A stretch of DNA of 64,000 bases from Athripsodes cinereus (GCA_947579605.1 OX388320.1:5456001-5520000), one strand, 5' to 3'. Numbered from the stretch's first letter, positions 11,390-23,439 are shown. A program made the numbers and translations. Notes: generated from the sequence alone by a model not told the origin.

Positions 11390-12690
11390 ATTGAGAATGA
11401 GTTGCTCTGTACCTCATCGCAAAAAAGGCTTTCAAATGAATGTATTTCAATCGAAATTTCAATCAATTTACCCTCTATAGTACATTCATTCTTCAAATAC
11501 AATTTAGGAATATAAAATAATATTTTTCTTATTTATTGGCGAATGCGTTTCAAATTCTATTCAGGCATCTCAAAATTAATTTTTTTAATATTACAAATTA
11601 TAATGTAAATTCTATCATTTTAATATCCTTTTATGTTTAAAAACTTTATATTTTCTTCGCAGATGGCAAAAAATAATGGAGACATAAATAGTATTTTGAC
11701 GATTTGATACATTTGATGCATTTTTAGCGCAGCCGAGCTTAAAAACTAGTACCGATATGAAACAAACATTTAAAACTACTACTTTTCATATACACCTACC
11801 TAGGTATACAACTGGAAAATATGTTATTCTAGGAATTTCAAATTATGAAGCTCTGCTAAGTTCCAACTTTTTCAAATAATAACAGATACGCTTCTAAGTT
11901 AAGTTTAAGTTTTTTTAAAGCTTTTCTTCTCACTTTATTCTTTTTCTTATTTCAATGAATTGTATTTCGTCATATTATTCTTTTTCAAGATGTCATAGCT
12001 TTTTTTTATTCTCTCGTCTGTTTTCAGTTCGCTAAACTTTCTTTAATAAATTCATACTAGCGCAACCTGTCTAGAATATTAATTATTATTTTAATTTTTG
12101 TCGTGTAATTTTATAAAAAAATTGATTAATTTTTAATTGTTCTCTTTTTTTCTACCTTTAACGCTCTCTTTAGGAGCACAGAACAGACCCTGCCCCTCTC
12201 CTTTCAAAGCGATTCTGCCCCAATTGAGTCACCTTTTATTTATTCATTTTTTTAATTTAATTTATTTATTTCAATAGCTTTAACAATGAATAATAATATA
12301 ATATTTATTATTTACAGACATTGAATACCAATTAACATACATTGATCACAATACATGCAATTTTATAGAAAAATGCATTAAAATAAGATATAATCAAGAC
12401 ATATTGACATATTCATGCTTGTTAGTATTGACATAAATGATTTATTTGCCGTAGACCTATTGTTTCCCATCGACTTCTGTTTTATATTATTTTATTTTTT
12501 GACTTGATATTAATTAATTACTCTATATTTACTTCTGTTTCGCATTATTTTATTTTTGACTGCTTTTTTGGCTTTATATTAATTAATTACTCTTTATATA
12601 ACTTATTATTTTATATTTGACTTGTGATTTCTGATTATCGTGTATGTTTGTATTTGTTGTCTATTATTCTGATGTTTGTAAACATGTGAA
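11390..12690. other. AT-rich DNA with LINE-tail-like patches
   Basis: Mostly low-complexity AT-rich DNA. Around 12240-12320 there is an ATTTATTT-rich patch like an inverted LINE 3' tail. No coding signal. Confidence 0.45.
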
Positions 12691-12745
12691 AGGCTCACGC
12701 CGTATATTGATGTAAAATAAATAAATTACAAAAAAAAAAAAAAAT
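12690..12745 (+). mobile_element. retroposon 3' end with hairpin and A15 tail
   Basis: GTGAAAGGCTCACGCCGTAT is followed by AAATAAATAAATT and a run of 15 A. A similar 3' end with GGC-loop-GCC occurs at about 35607-35662. The A run and AATAAA repeats indicate a retroposed 3' end. Confidence 0.5.
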
Positions 12746-12839
12746 ACCTTTACCTACAGATCGCGCGATCTCTTCCAACTTACCCAAAAACTAGCCCCTC
12801 TTCTCACAAAACTCATCATGGAAATCTAGTGGATGTAAA

Positions 12840-13020
12840 AAGGATGGTCTTTTAAGTAGAGGGGGCTGGCTAACTATGTTGACCGTACCTTCTGCGTGGC
12901 TGGTTCGTTGCAATGGCACAAAATTCCGTATGATTTGCGTACTCTGGTGAGTGTGGAGGTGTTCCAAGGCAGAATTAAAGAGCCTATTGTTCAGGAGGTG
13001 TTACGATTCCTGATTTATCT
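12840..13020 (+). mobile_element. LINE-D C-terminal coding fragment
   Basis: Comparing copies at 35715-35880 (minus) and 50622-50785 (plus) gives an AGPLLWNKIPYDLRTLES-like frame and a FKARLETLLF-like end, the C-terminus typical of CR1/L2/Jockey-type reverse transcriptase ORFs. This copy carries frame-disrupting changes. Confidence 0.7.
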
Positions 13021-13417
13021 AATTATCTAATTTATTAAAGTCCCTCATTGGACATTCTTAAAACATGACCTTCTCAATACCACAGATACATAACTTTTTC
13101 TTGAAATGATATGAACCAGCGGAATCATCGCTTAGCACTTCAAGTAATCCATCTTATGGACAGGGAATAAAAAAAATGAAAATATATGCAAATATTTACT
13201 TTGATAAAATAGCATCACGAGAATCTTTAACACTAAATGTTTTTTTTTCTTCCTAAATATTTTTATTCTTCTCTTATTCAGTTTTATTTTATCACCCTTT
13301 AATAATATTATTATGATATTTGATGTGCAATAATAAGACACGGACCGAATACCATATTATTTTATATTTGTACAGGATGTCCCAAAAGACAATAACGTCA
13401 TGTCGAAAACAGAGCAT

Positions 13418-13467
13418 ATACAATTTTATCTCCTACAAGTTATGACTGGTAGGAGATAAAATTGTAT
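13418..13467. repeat. perfect 19-bp inverted repeat
   Basis: ATACAATTTTATCTCCTAC is repeated in inverted orientation after a 12-nt spacer. A CAGGATGTCCCAAAAGAC stretch lies 5' of it. It could be a MITE core or foldback; no TSD was identified. Confidence 0.7.
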
Positions 13468-13572
13468 CATAAAAGGTTAACAAATTATTTTCCGGTATTT
13501 TTATATGAGCACATACAAAACTTGGTTACCTATTATTATTAATGACCAAGATGAAGCTACATAAGTTATAAC

Positions 13573-13855
13573 TGTTTGAACATGTGGACAGAATGAATGA
13601 GAACAGAATGATCAAGAAAGTATACTTGGCTAGGAGGAATACTGCTAGGAGACGCGGCTATCCGAGGATCAAACGGCAAGATCATAATTATTATTAGCTT
13701 ACAGGACGGACAAGTTTTGAATTTATTGATTAGGAGAGCATGCATGAATAATTGTATGATAGTGACGGAAGCGAAAGTTGTAAGCAAGGATAGGAGAAAG
13801 TGGCGTCCGACCCTTTCTCCATACTCAGGATGGAAGCGGTGAGATGGATGTGGAA
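13573..13855 (+). mobile_element. RTE-A LINE 3' fragment
   Basis: Diverged copy of the RTE-A 3' coding end: GACAGAATGAATGAGAACAG, GAGAGCATGCATGAATAATT, GTGACGGAAGCGAAAG and CTTTCTCCATACTCAGGATG. Internal deletions and stops make it non-coding. Confidence 0.8.
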
Positions 13856-13902
13856 AACTTTTTTAAAGTACATAATAAATCCACAAATAATAATATATTC
13901 TC

Positions 13903-14070
13903 AAGGACGACCACGTGTTGAGTAAGAGGAACCGACGTGCGTGTATGAGAAACTGTATGAATGTGGAGGAAGCGAAGGAAGTATGTAAAGATAGATCCGT
14001 TTAGCGTTCCGTTCTCTCTGCCTACCTACCCCACTTGGGACACGGCGTGAGGGTATAGTATAGTATATCC
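13903..14070 (+). mobile_element. RTE-B LINE 3' fragment
   Basis: Matches the RTE-B end closely (GTGTTGAGTAAGAGGAACCG, GTGGAGGAAGCGAAGGAAGT, CCCCACTTGGGACACGGCGT) and ends in a TATAG tandem tail. 5' truncated to about 165 bp. It sits just after an RTE-A fragment in the same orientation. Confidence 0.85.
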
Positions 14071-14074
14071 ACCT

Positions 14075-15140
14075 GATGTTTTTTCTCATCAGTAACAAAA
14101 AATTGCAAAATTCTTCAACATCAAGTTGCAATTATTTTTATTAACATATTTATTGAGACTATAAACGACTATTTCCTCTTAATTTGTATTTATGTATGAC
14201 AATATTTTAAAACCAATATACATAATATTCTAGGTTTTATATAAATTAACTCTTATCCGATCCCTAGGATAAAGTCAGTCAGACGATCTCTACACCCTGC
14301 GCGGCCTCCATACAAATACTATGCAAATGCTCACATTCCGCGTGATTTGTTTATCGTCATTTTACCAATTTAGTTACATCATAACACAATGATTGTGTTT
14401 CAATAATAGAAAGGACACTTTAAAAATTTGGGATAGTGCTATGGTATTGGTTTTGAACATCACAAAGATCTTAAGATGAATAAAAAAAACAATGCGTTAA
14501 AGACAAAAAACACAATAGGTATATATCATTTGACTCAAGTTGAAATAATACGCAGTACAAGATGTGCAAATGACAATAGATATAGAAGAATAATATGGAA
14601 TAGATTGATTCATTGTTTTTGACATTTTTTATAAAAAAAGGTATGTCCGTAAGTACTTAGCAGAGTCTCAGTAATAAAAATAGGGTTGTAAAATCTTAAA
14701 AACATTATAATGAATGAAATACCATGCAGACTGAAAACAATGATGACAATAAAAATAAAGAACCAATATGAAACAAAGAAATTAAACAATAATGAGCAAT
14801 TGTTAAATGCACTAGTGAAGGATGACTTAAGTATTCATTATGGTTTTCAAAATAATTCTTTATGGTTACGCAATTTAGATGTTACCCAAAAAATGGTTAT
14901 CCAATAGCATTCAAAAAACCATTGTCAAACTATTATTCAAAAATAATGCACACTTCAGTGTTTAAAAAAAATAGTTTATTGTTATTATCGTAGATTATTG
15001 TATTTAGAAATACATTCTACATAGTATTAGTAAAACTTAAATGGTAGTCTTTGAGTTTTTTTTATTTTTATTGAAATAAAAAGTGCGAGTTACTACGTGT
15101 TACCCGTATTTCATTATAGGTACTTTTGATTGGACTATAA
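14075..15140. other. AT-rich DNA, nothing recognised
   Basis: No motif-bearing ORF. Small R-SINE-like scraps follow at about 15160-15390 (CGGCACGGGGAGGACAACCT; CTGATTACCCTATTTGTGAG). Confidence 0.5.
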
Positions 15141-15940
15141 GGTATGATACCCATAATGTAGTTTTTACGGCACGGGGAGGACAACCTGTATAATAATTTT
15201 ATGCAGTAAATTTAGCAAGTAACCGTAAAACAATAACACTAACATATAAATATTTTATCTAACATGATTCATAAGTTGTTTGTAATTTTGTACTGACACG
15301 GAGAGGGTGACTTGTATATTTATCACACATAGTTCATCTGCTGATTACCCTATTTGTGAGATATATTTTGATAGCACCTATAAATATATATGTTTTTTAT
15401 GTTCACCTGCCATATCACTCTATTTATGTATGATCCACCTAAATAAAGTGTTTCTTGAGTACATACAAATACTTACAGTATTTCATTACCTGAATTATAA
15501 CACATTTATTATTATTTATTTAAAAAAAATTCCATCATAACTGGCGATATAATATTTGCAATATTAATTTTATTACCAAAATTTAGCATTTTTACCAAAT
15601 CGTTTTCCTAAGCGAAAAGGGCGCTGAATTCTGTACAAATGTTGTATCACAATTTCATATGAGAAAATCCATTTTCATTGCAAGTATTGCTTCTACTAGC
15701 CATTTCATGCAAGGAAACAGATCGAAAAAACTATGTTTCAAAATAAATGTCTCCCATTTGGTCCTCTTTGTCTATTCCATGTGAAATTAGCGTGAGAAGA
15801 AAGATTGTAATTCAACAAAATGAGATCTTATTGAACATAATATCTTAATAAATAATGATATATTGAAATCAATGCAGTCAAATACGTAATATTATTTGAA
15901 TAATTTAATTTATTTATGAATGTGCATATGTAAATATGTA

Positions 15941-17236
15941 AAGGGTTTTTCAACAAGGACTTTGTTTTTTAAAACAAAATAAAACAAAAAAATTTGATGA
16001 AGATGATTAAAATTTTTATTGAATTACAAAGAGAAAAGTTTGGCAATTATGCATGAAAAATGATATCTGACAAATGTCCACCACGAGCACGCTGACAGAT
16101 GTCGATTCTTTCATCAAAGTTTTTAATCACTTTTTGGCAAAATGGCGGGACTATTTCGCTAATCACATCACGGATTTTGAGTTTTAAGGCTGCAATCGAT
16201 TCGATTGGCTCCGTATAGACTCTGTCCTTAACATAGCCCCACAAAAAATAATCCAGTGGCGTTAAATCACACGATCTGGCTGGCCACTTAACAGCTGAGT
16301 TTCGTGAAATCATGCGATCGGGAAATTTGGTTTGCAATAAATTGATCGTTTCATTGGCTGTGTGACATGTGGCACCGTCCTGTTGAAACCACATGTCAGT
16401 GATATCCACGTCATCAATAATAGGCCAAAATTGAGTTGTCAACATCTTGCGATAGCGTGATCCATTGACCGTTACCGCATTTCCAGTCTCATCTTCGAAA
16501 AAAAACGGCCCAATCACGCCTCCAGACCACATAGCGCACCATACAGTGACAAGCTGAGCATGCAACGGCTTCTCAATAATTGCTCTAGGATTTTCAGAAG
16601 CCCAAATGCGGCAATTTTGCTTGTTGACGTACCCTGACAAGTAAAAATGGGCTTCGTCTGAAAAAATGATTTTTTCAGAAAAACCAGCGGGTTGTTCCTG
16701 AATGAATTGAGCGAATCTACGGCGATTTGAATAGTCGTTCGGCTTCAATTCCTGCACCAGTTGAACCTTGTTAGGCTTCAAAGCCAAATCCTTACGCAAA
16801 ATTCGCCATGTGGTGGTTTTGGATAACCCCAATTGTCGAGAACGTCGAGGAATTGACAAATTTGGATCTGCTTCAACACTGTGGCTCACGGCTGCGATGT
16901 TTTCAGTTGAACGACCCGGTCGTACACGCGTTGGTGTTAACACATTTTGTATCGAGCCTGTCGACTCAAATTTAGCGACCAAATTCTTAATAGCGGTCTC
17001 AGAAGGACGATTATGTTGTCCGAAAATATCACGAATTTGACGAAATGTCACTTTAGCAGAACCACCATTTTCATAATGGATTTTAATTATTTTAATGCGA
17101 TTTTCAAGCGAAATTGAATTCATTGCAACAATTGCCAATGCATCCACTACGAATACGTCAAAAAATTAAATGTCAAAACTATCATGTTGCTGGTGTTGCC
17201 ACAATTAAAAAACAAAGTTCTTGTTGAACAACCCTT
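15941..17236 (-). mobile_element. Tc1/mariner-type DD41D transposon, copy A
   Basis: 1296 bp with 32-bp terminal inverted repeats (15941-15972 and 17205-17236; 30 of 32 bases pair). The repeats begin AAGGGTT and contain TTCAACAAG. A TA dinucleotide flanks each end, the standard target duplication of this superfamily. The element holds one intact transposase ORF on the minus strand, leaving about 89 and 106 bp of non-coding ends. It is almost identical to copy B at 28407-29701 in the opposite orientation. Confidence 0.97.
16047..17147 (-). CDS. DD41D mariner-type transposase, copy A
   Basis: 366 residues, uninterrupted. It would cut and paste its own element in the nucleus. The N-terminal half carries two helix-turn-helix regions (about 13-60 and 84-120) that should bind the terminal repeats, with a GRPR-like RPGRS linker at 76-80. 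The catalytic triad is visible: D164 in FSDEAHF, D257 in QQDGATCH and D299 in LTPLDYF. D257 and D299 are separated by 41 residues, the DD41D spacing of the rosa/Visitor-like lineage. Compared with copy B it differs at six residues (126, 139, 169, 199, 248, 319). Y169 lies five residues after catalytic D164, where B has His. Whether it is active cannot be judged from sequence alone. Confidence 0.95.
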   Translation of the reverse strand: MDALAIVAMNSISLENRIKIIKIHYENGGSAKVTFRQIRDIFGQHNRPSETAIKNLVAKFESTGSIQNVLTPTRVRPGRSTENIAAVSHSVEADPNLSIPRRSRQLGLSKTTTWRILRKDLALKPNKVQLVQELKPNDYSNRRRFAQFIQEQPAGFSEKIIFSDEAHFYLSGYVNKQNCRIWASENPRAIIEKPLHAQLVTVWCAMWSGGVIGPFFFEDETGNAVTVNGSRYRKMLTTQFWPIIDDVDITDMWFQQDGATCHTANETINLLQTKFPDRMISRNSAVKWPARSCDLTPLDYFLWGYVKDRVYTEPIESIAALKLKIRDVISEIVPPFCQKVIKNFDERIDICQRARGGHLSDIIFHA

Positions 17237-17239
17237 TAT

Positions 17240-18240
17240 TATGTAGGTAAATACATATAATATTTTTTATGTCAACATTTAATAAATTATGTTTTTTTCC
17301 CACATTTTTGTCAATGACACTTAAAATAGGTCTAATACTGACAAGGTTGAGATTTTATAAATTCTGTCAAAGATTTATTATATTACTAATGACTACAAAA
17401 ACTATTTTTTGCTGTAAAATTATTATCTATAATAATGTGACTATAGACAATAAAAAAAACAATTCTTACAAACATAATTTAAACACTTTTTAGAAGTCAT
17501 CACAGCTGGAATTCATAAAATATAAATGAATACTTTACTCAAAACAGCTGAAATGTGTTGGTGATTTTAGCGGCCCTAGAGAACGGTCTCCATATGATTT
17601 TTGAAAAAGTTAAATAAAATCGATTCTAAGAACTCAAATCCAACTTTTTTTTCATAAATAGTTTAGAGACAAATCAATTCAGGAATACTGAAAAATTTTT
17701 GGCGATAAAGTGATATTTAGTAGTATTTTTATTGATTTTCAATCGATTTTTGCCGCGGAGGCCCCAAAAAACGGATGGCGGTTAAAACAATTAAATACAC
17801 TTAGAAATTTATACACGAAAGGAATTATGGATGGATATATAAAATTTATCTACAACTGAACTTTAAGGTGACAACTTCCTCTCGAAACTCTAAAATTGAG
17901 GAAAATCAAATAAATATAAACTTTTGAAGTGTATTTGGAAACGAAATATTTATTTTATTTATTAATTAATTAATTTAGTTTCCAGAATCATTACAAAAAA
18001 ACATAGCTTCTACAAAAATCTACTTACTTAAGATTACTTATATCTAAATACATATATTCTTAAAACAATTATAGCAAATGGAATTTACTGCCTCACTAGA
18101 CTTGAATCTGTTCTGAGTAATTGGTTATTGTATTAATTTTATTCTTAAGATTCAACTTCTTCATCTATCCACCCCCTCATTTGTCATTTTTTGTGAAGTA
18201 AACAGAGAAGACAAATAAATCTATTTAACTTTTCTTCCAC
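17240..18240. other. AT-rich DNA, nothing recognised
   Basis: No motif-bearing ORF. An ATTTATTTATTAATTAATTA patch at about 17950 resembles an inverted LINE tail but cannot be assigned. Confidence 0.5.
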
Positions 18241-18244
18241 ATAT

Positions 18245-18296
18245 CTTTCTATTCTATTCTTCTCAAGGCCATTCACTCGATTGAGAGTGATTTAGT
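18245..18296 (-). mobile_element. retroposon 3' hairpin with AATAG tail
   Basis: On the minus strand it reads CTAAATCACTCTCAATCGAG and then a tail of AGAATAG units. Related ends occur at 19645-19695 and 60998-61051. A TCACTC/GAGTGA hairpin precedes the tail. Confidence 0.55.
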
Positions 18297-18312
18297 TCCA
18301 CATATCTTTACT

Positions 18313-18364
18313 TTGCGCCCTTGAAGTCAATTTATTCCACAAAACGGCGCACTATAAATTTTCA

Positions 18365-18402
<38 letters not shown>
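18313..18402 (+). mobile_element. LINE-C 3' end with (TTA)n tail
   Basis: TGCGCC (18314-18319) pairs with GGCGCA (18346-18351) across CTTGAAG...CCACAAAAC, followed by a long TTA microsatellite. The same end is joined to a LINE-C coding region at 52662-53545, which identifies the family. Only the terminal 90 bp are present, an extreme 5' truncation. Confidence 0.75.
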
Positions 18403-18403
<1 letters not shown>

Positions 18404-18404
18404 T

Positions 18405-18905
18405 GTTTTTTATTTTCTTTGATGTTTTATTACTTTCTCGAATATAAGCCTTTACATTCCGAAGTTGCATCTGACTTCTGGTACACCCTGTGTACATGAT
18501 AGTAAGACAGAAGTAGAAATAAATATGATAAAACTCGTATTATTAAAACGTTTTATTGCTATTGGGAGCGTGTCTATGGCTTCACTTATGATAACTGACA
18601 GAAGTATTATAACTAACAGTTGTATTTATTTTAGAAAAAAGAAAAAAAAATAACAGCCAGTTAACCCTAGGGAACCCGTAAAAAATTAATGCTTTCACAT
18701 TTCGCATTTTAGAAATTTGACATATGATGACATAAAGAATAATATGGATTCAGAATGAATGGGAATAAGCTCGAGAAAGAATGAATGAAAGAAGCATGAG
18801 AAAAGAATACACGTGGCTGTGATTTCTATTATTTTTGCAAATAATCGAAAATATAAAACTAAGTATATAGATTTAATTTTTTCGGTAGAAACTTTATGTA
18901 AGGTA
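18405..18905. other. AT-rich DNA, nothing recognised
   Basis: No coding or structural signal beyond short A/T runs. Confidence 0.45.
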
Positions 18906-18920
18906 ATTTTTACTTATACC

Positions 18921-19192
18921 AAAACGATTATTTCATGAGATACTGTAACTTTCATAAATTATGTATTTGGCAGAGGCCTTTCGGAACTAGTCCATCGTCA
19001 GTCTCATAAACTTCACTCACTCTCCTTCTCACTACCCCAAACCTCCACGCCCTTTACTTAGTACCTAAGTTAAGTCTTTTTTGTTTTAGTCTCTAAGTTT
19101 ATGGCACTGACAATGGACTAGTTCCGAAAGGCCTATGCCAAATATGTAATTTATATTGTGAAAGTTACAGTTACCCATTAAATAATCATTTT
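18921..19192. mobile_element. MITE with ~80-bp terminal inverted repeats
   Basis: Two arms of about 80 bp are inverted copies: GATTATTT..., CTGTAACTTTCA, ATTTGGCA, GGCCTTTCGGAACTAGTCCA on the left, and the complement GGACTAGTTCCGAAAGGCC, TGCCAAAT, TGAAAGTTACAG, AATAATC on the right. The core is about 100 bp without an ORF. This is the architecture of a non-autonomous DNA transposon; the superfamily cannot be assigned. Confidence 0.8.
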
Positions 19193-19644
19193 CATGTAAG
19201 TTATACAGAATTATCCGAAAAAAAATATAGCTATCTTTCTATCTATATCGCAGTGTAACCGTAGATTTATTATTTGCCAGGGGCTTCACGGGATATGAAA
19301 GTTTATTTGATGAATTATTAAAAATGATTTATTAAAAACGTAGCTTCTACATAATGCTAACTCTGGTAATTATTTATGTGATAGGAACGGATGTACTCCT
19401 TTTATTAAAACTTCAATATAACCCTCATTATTAGAAGGAAATAGTTTATGGATATCAAATAAAAATAGTAATAATACCAATATGGATGAAAATCAATGAA
19501 AGCGACACCTGACTCAATTGTAATAGATCTATTTGTATTATCAGGTTAGGACTGAAAAAAATATATTAACAGTAAATGGATGAAACAGCTGACAACCCAA
19601 TATTTCTGACTAAATATTGCGGTTTATATTATTATATCCAATTT

Positions 19645-19695
19645 TTTTCTTCTCAAGACCATCTACTCGTATGCGAGTGATTTAGGAAATATATT
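19645..19695 (-). mobile_element. retroposon 3' hairpin end
   Basis: The minus strand reads CTAAATCACTCGCATACGAG and then TAGATGGTCTTGAGAAG. Same family as 18245-18296 and 60998-61051; ACTCG pairs with CGAGT. Confidence 0.5.
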
Positions 19696-19825
19696 ATTAT
19701 ACCTAATTATAATACGAGTAAATCATTGCTTTGAGGATGTTGCACGGAAATAAGTGTAGTATAGTTATTTAACCATCAATTGATTGAATATATGGAAAAT
19801 TATCATAGTTTTTTCTTTTTTTTTT

Positions 19826-19994
19826 AAAAATATATCTGGTTTTTGTTATAAACCCAAGTACAACCTCATACACCTTTCACAGTAAGCTACTAAAAGCTTG
19901 TGTCGTGAAAGGGGAGTTTGCCGCCACCTGGTATCGAACCACGGACCCCTTGTTCACGAGGCCGAGACTCTACCTCCAGGCTAACGACGAACTC
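19826..19994 (-). mobile_element. tRNA-like SINE (tSINE-1), copy b
   Basis: Antisense on the plus strand: CAACCTCATACACCTTTCAC, GCTTGTGTCGTGAAAGGG, a B-box complement (CCTGGTATCGAACCACGG) and GAGACTCTACCTCCAGGCTA (A-box complement), ending GACGAACTC. The T-rich run at 19801-19825 is its A-rich tail. Confidence 0.8.
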
Positions 19995-20104
19995 TTTTGT
20001 GAAACAGTCTTTTGAATTTCATAAATTTAAAATTAATTTTCACGGTATTAAAGCACAAATTTTAAATTAAATAATATACAATAATTATTTGAAACTAAAA
20101 TAAA

Positions 20105-20440
20105 TTACAATATAATCGCTGGCCTCTTCTCTTCCTTTTGCCTTCTGCAAGTGAGGTTAAAGTGAAAAAAGAATCTTTTAAGGGAATCGGCTTTCAGGCG
20201 TGCGAACGGCGTGTCAAGGTGAACGCGATCTAGTAGCATCTCAATGCTCTGACAATCCAGTCTTTTCAGAATTTCCTTGTTGCTGATTTTGTGGAACCAT
20301 CGTACTTTCATTATTTGTCTTAATTGGAGCTGTTGCAGTTTTACTCGGGACTTGATATGGCGTCTGTATGAAACCCATGCTTCACAACCATAGATGAGAG
20401 TTGGAATTATTTCTGCATGGTATTCTGCATTTAGTCCTTA
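20105..20440 (-). pseudogene. LINE reverse transcriptase C-terminal remnant
   Basis: The minus-strand frame reads IIPTLIYGCEAWVSYRRHIK, continues LQQLQLRQIMKVRWFHKISN and then KEILKRLDCQSIEMLLDR. This matches the post-RT region of LINE ORFs (LYG-EAW, rhI..., LRqIm...W.dkisN.E.L.r). It is open for about 110 codons, but the conserved WxGHxxRM region is altered and the RT core is absent. The family is uncertain. Confidence 0.7.
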
Positions 20441-20449
20441 GTTACATCG

Positions 20450-22280
20450 AGGTTTTCAAATACTGATGATCTGTTCTATAATAAGTAGTAAAAAAATCAA
20501 TAATCAAAATGAAAATTCTTTTGTTTATTGGTAAAACATTTTACATTTCAAATTGGCTTAATTTATTTACTTAACTCAAGAAAATTATTTTTGTTCCAAT
20601 ACGTATCTTAAGTGGAAATAGATAAATCTGCGAACCTTTTATTTTTTATAACAAGTAAATTTGAATTAAGAATAAAAAAATGTATGATGGAAAGACGTGA
20701 CAAATTTGATAAAGTTGCCAGATAGAAAAAAAACAATCATAATAGAATTACCTTGGAACTTTTTTCGTAATAGTTCCTAATTTAAAATATTATCATCTTT
20801 CCTTCGGGGATCATTAACCAATGAAGTTTTGAGAACAGGGATCAATTTTAAAGTTTCCATATTTTTCGAAGTAAAATAAGATTATCTTTCAAATTGTGTT
20901 CTTTTTAGCTGTCTTTTGTTTTGTGAAATGAAGTGCGAATAATAATTTTTTTTGAGTTTTTTTTTAAATCATTATGAACATTTTTTTTAACACAACACAG
21001 TATAAAATGGTTTATCAGTCTTAACTATCACTGCATATTCCACAATTTGAGTGGCTAGTGAACTGATTGCATGTAATTATCATGCGGTTAATTAACCCCA
21101 AATCATAAAATTGCGTCATTCAAAATGGGTTAAAAAATTATAAATACCATATTCGTGAGTTTTTTTTATACATACTTGCCTTTTGCAAGGCATTTAAAAA
21201 CTTTCAAAGACACAGACAATTATGACAATATATAAAAGGTCATTAATATGAATCAATACATAAACTAATAAAGATCCCACGGATTATCAAAGCATTTACT
21301 CTATATAATAAAATTATTAATTTGTTGCCAACGGTACAAGAAATAAAGAAAAGAATATATATGTAGAACTTTAATTTATGGAAATAAACAAACTGTTTGA
21401 GTTTTACTGTATTGAATAATAGGTTTTGATTTCGATTAAAAAAGTCATTTTTGTAAGAGTTTGACAATGATTTTGTATGTCGAAAGCAGGTTACTACACC
21501 TATTGTTAAATACACTAAAACTTGAACATTTTTTTTGTCATGAATTAATGGGATCAAAATAAAAGTCAACTCAATAAAAATATAGAACCTAACAGTATGA
21601 TGAAGAAAAATCATAAAAACATTCCTTACTGATCCACATAATATATTATTATGTGTTTACGATCAAACAAGCCAAAAGGCAATAATGGATGAGAACAGAT
21701 GGAAAATAAGTTAAAGAACTTAAAGAAAAACATAAACTTATAGAAAACTTAAAGCAAAGAGTAGAATGGTCAATTCTGTACCGGAAGTTCCACACAATAA
21801 GAAATATTTCAACTTTCAATATTTCCATTAGTACAGCGTTCATACATTTTCACTTATATTATAAATAATACCAAGCAAAAACTTTTATATGTGCGTTCAT
21901 CTTCGTGAGCAAAACTCAATATGTTTTCACTATCAGTCCTATATCAATAAATATAAACTATTTTATAATAAATTTATTTATTTTAGTGTTTTGTGTTCAT
22001 TTGAAATGCATGGAAAAAGATTATTGATATAATATTTATTTGTCATTATGTGGAATTGGTTTCCAAATCGGAATATCCACTTGATATGGTTTCATGTCAC
22101 GTCCTTTCTATCCTCACATCCTCTTTTTATAGATTATTTCATCCTTATTCCTCTGGGACAAACAGGAGGGATGGCCTTTTATAAAATTGTCCTTTCACAA
22201 ATGTATAAAATATCCAAACAGGATCGAATAAAGTTTATATCAGACCTTGAGCACTATATTTTATTTCAAAAAATAATAAT
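20450..22280. other. AT-rich DNA, nothing recognised
   Basis: The longest frame is 123 codons on the minus strand (21243-21614); it is AT-rich, hydrophobic and without recognisable domains, so I treat it as fortuitous. Part of an R-SINE-like head appears near 22308-22350. Confidence 0.5.
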
Positions 22281-22484
22281 CTAATGACTCGTATATAGCA
22301 GTATTGGATTCCCTCTTTCCCTGTAAGTTTTCGAGAGTCATATAGAAGGTGTATTTGATTTGTATACAATCGGGTGTAAAATATTAGTTTATCATCTGCA
22401 TTTCATCGATTCACATTATTATTATGCGGTTCACTTTAAATATACCTTTTGTAGTACCGTGGAGACTCTTCTTGATGTATATTA

Positions 22485-22620
22485 CATACATACATACATC
22501 TTCTTCCCCTTGTCCTAGTTGGGTCGGGGGCCCATTGCGCCCAGGTACCTTCTCCAGAGATCCCTGTCCACTGCTGCTTCCAGGACCTCTGGCCATTCCA
22601 AACCAAGCCAAGCCTACATA
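22485..22620 (-). mobile_element. RTE-like LINE 3' end (RTE-C) with TATG tail
   Basis: The minus strand encodes LEWPEVLEAAVDRDLWRRYL and then GAMGPRPN and a stop, followed by AGAAGATGTATGTATGTA. The pattern (aVDRDlWrr-lgAm) is a LINE C-terminal end. Extreme 5' truncation. Confidence 0.7.
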
Positions 22621-23209
22621 AAGTTAATTTGTTTGCTACCCCCATGGAAGATATCGTGATAGGATAGACAAAGATACATATGTTAAAAGAATATCTATAA
22701 TTCCGCTACGAGGCATGCCAATGCCTCGTTTATTATGGCACGGAGAGAACAATTTGTATGCTCATTAAATGCAATGAGTTTATGAGAAATAAATAGTATC
22801 TGAATATAACTTTAATATAAAAGTTGAAATGTATAAAACGATAGAGCCCAATAAATGGATCCATAGAATTTTAACCATAGTTTACAAAATTTATTTTATG
22901 TAAACCAAACACACTTTTTGTAATGTTGTTTTTAAATGAAAAATACAGCACTGGATTATACAGAAAACCGAAAATACTTGTCAATTTGAATGTTGAATAG
23001 AAACGACACGAGATTTTGTTTGCCGTCTTTCTTGTAATACAAATGTCTTGATGAATCTTGTAAATATTTCAGTTTGTCCCTAAATGTTGATATTTATCTA
23101 CTCGTACTATCTTTAGATTGTAAGCAATGAACAACCTACGAAAGCTTGTTTACGCAACTATACTACCTTCTTACGTGTTGCTAACATTTATCTGTGTATA
23201 CCATTAAGA

Positions 23210-23352
23210 CACCGGGTTAGTTGGAAGACATCGCATTTTAGCGATAAACTCGCCCTCTGTGCATTGAATTGTATAAATGATATTTTCTATGTTAATTTGT
23301 TTTATTGTAAATAATGTACAGTAAAGAATAAAATAAATAAATAAATAAATAA
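23210..23352 (+). mobile_element. LINE 3' tail (tail-H family), copy 1
   Basis: GGTTAGTTGGAAGACATCGC, then the hairpin ATCGC-ATTTTA-GCGAT, then AAACTCGCC, about 60 bp of AT-rich sequence and an AATAAATAAATAAAT tail. Four other copies in the window share the hairpin position (37950, 45544, 53662 and 61345). Confidence 0.65.
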
Positions 23353-23439
23353 GACATCTTCCTTAATTTGTATAGCCAGTGGGCTCGTTTCATGCGATGA
23401 GATACTATAGGTCGCTCTCTTCGTTTACAGAAAAAATAA

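Noticed and set aside
21243..21614. 123-codon minus-strand ORF as a membrane protein gene
   Set aside because: It is hydrophobic because of AT-rich codons. No start context, domain or splice signals set it apart from chance.
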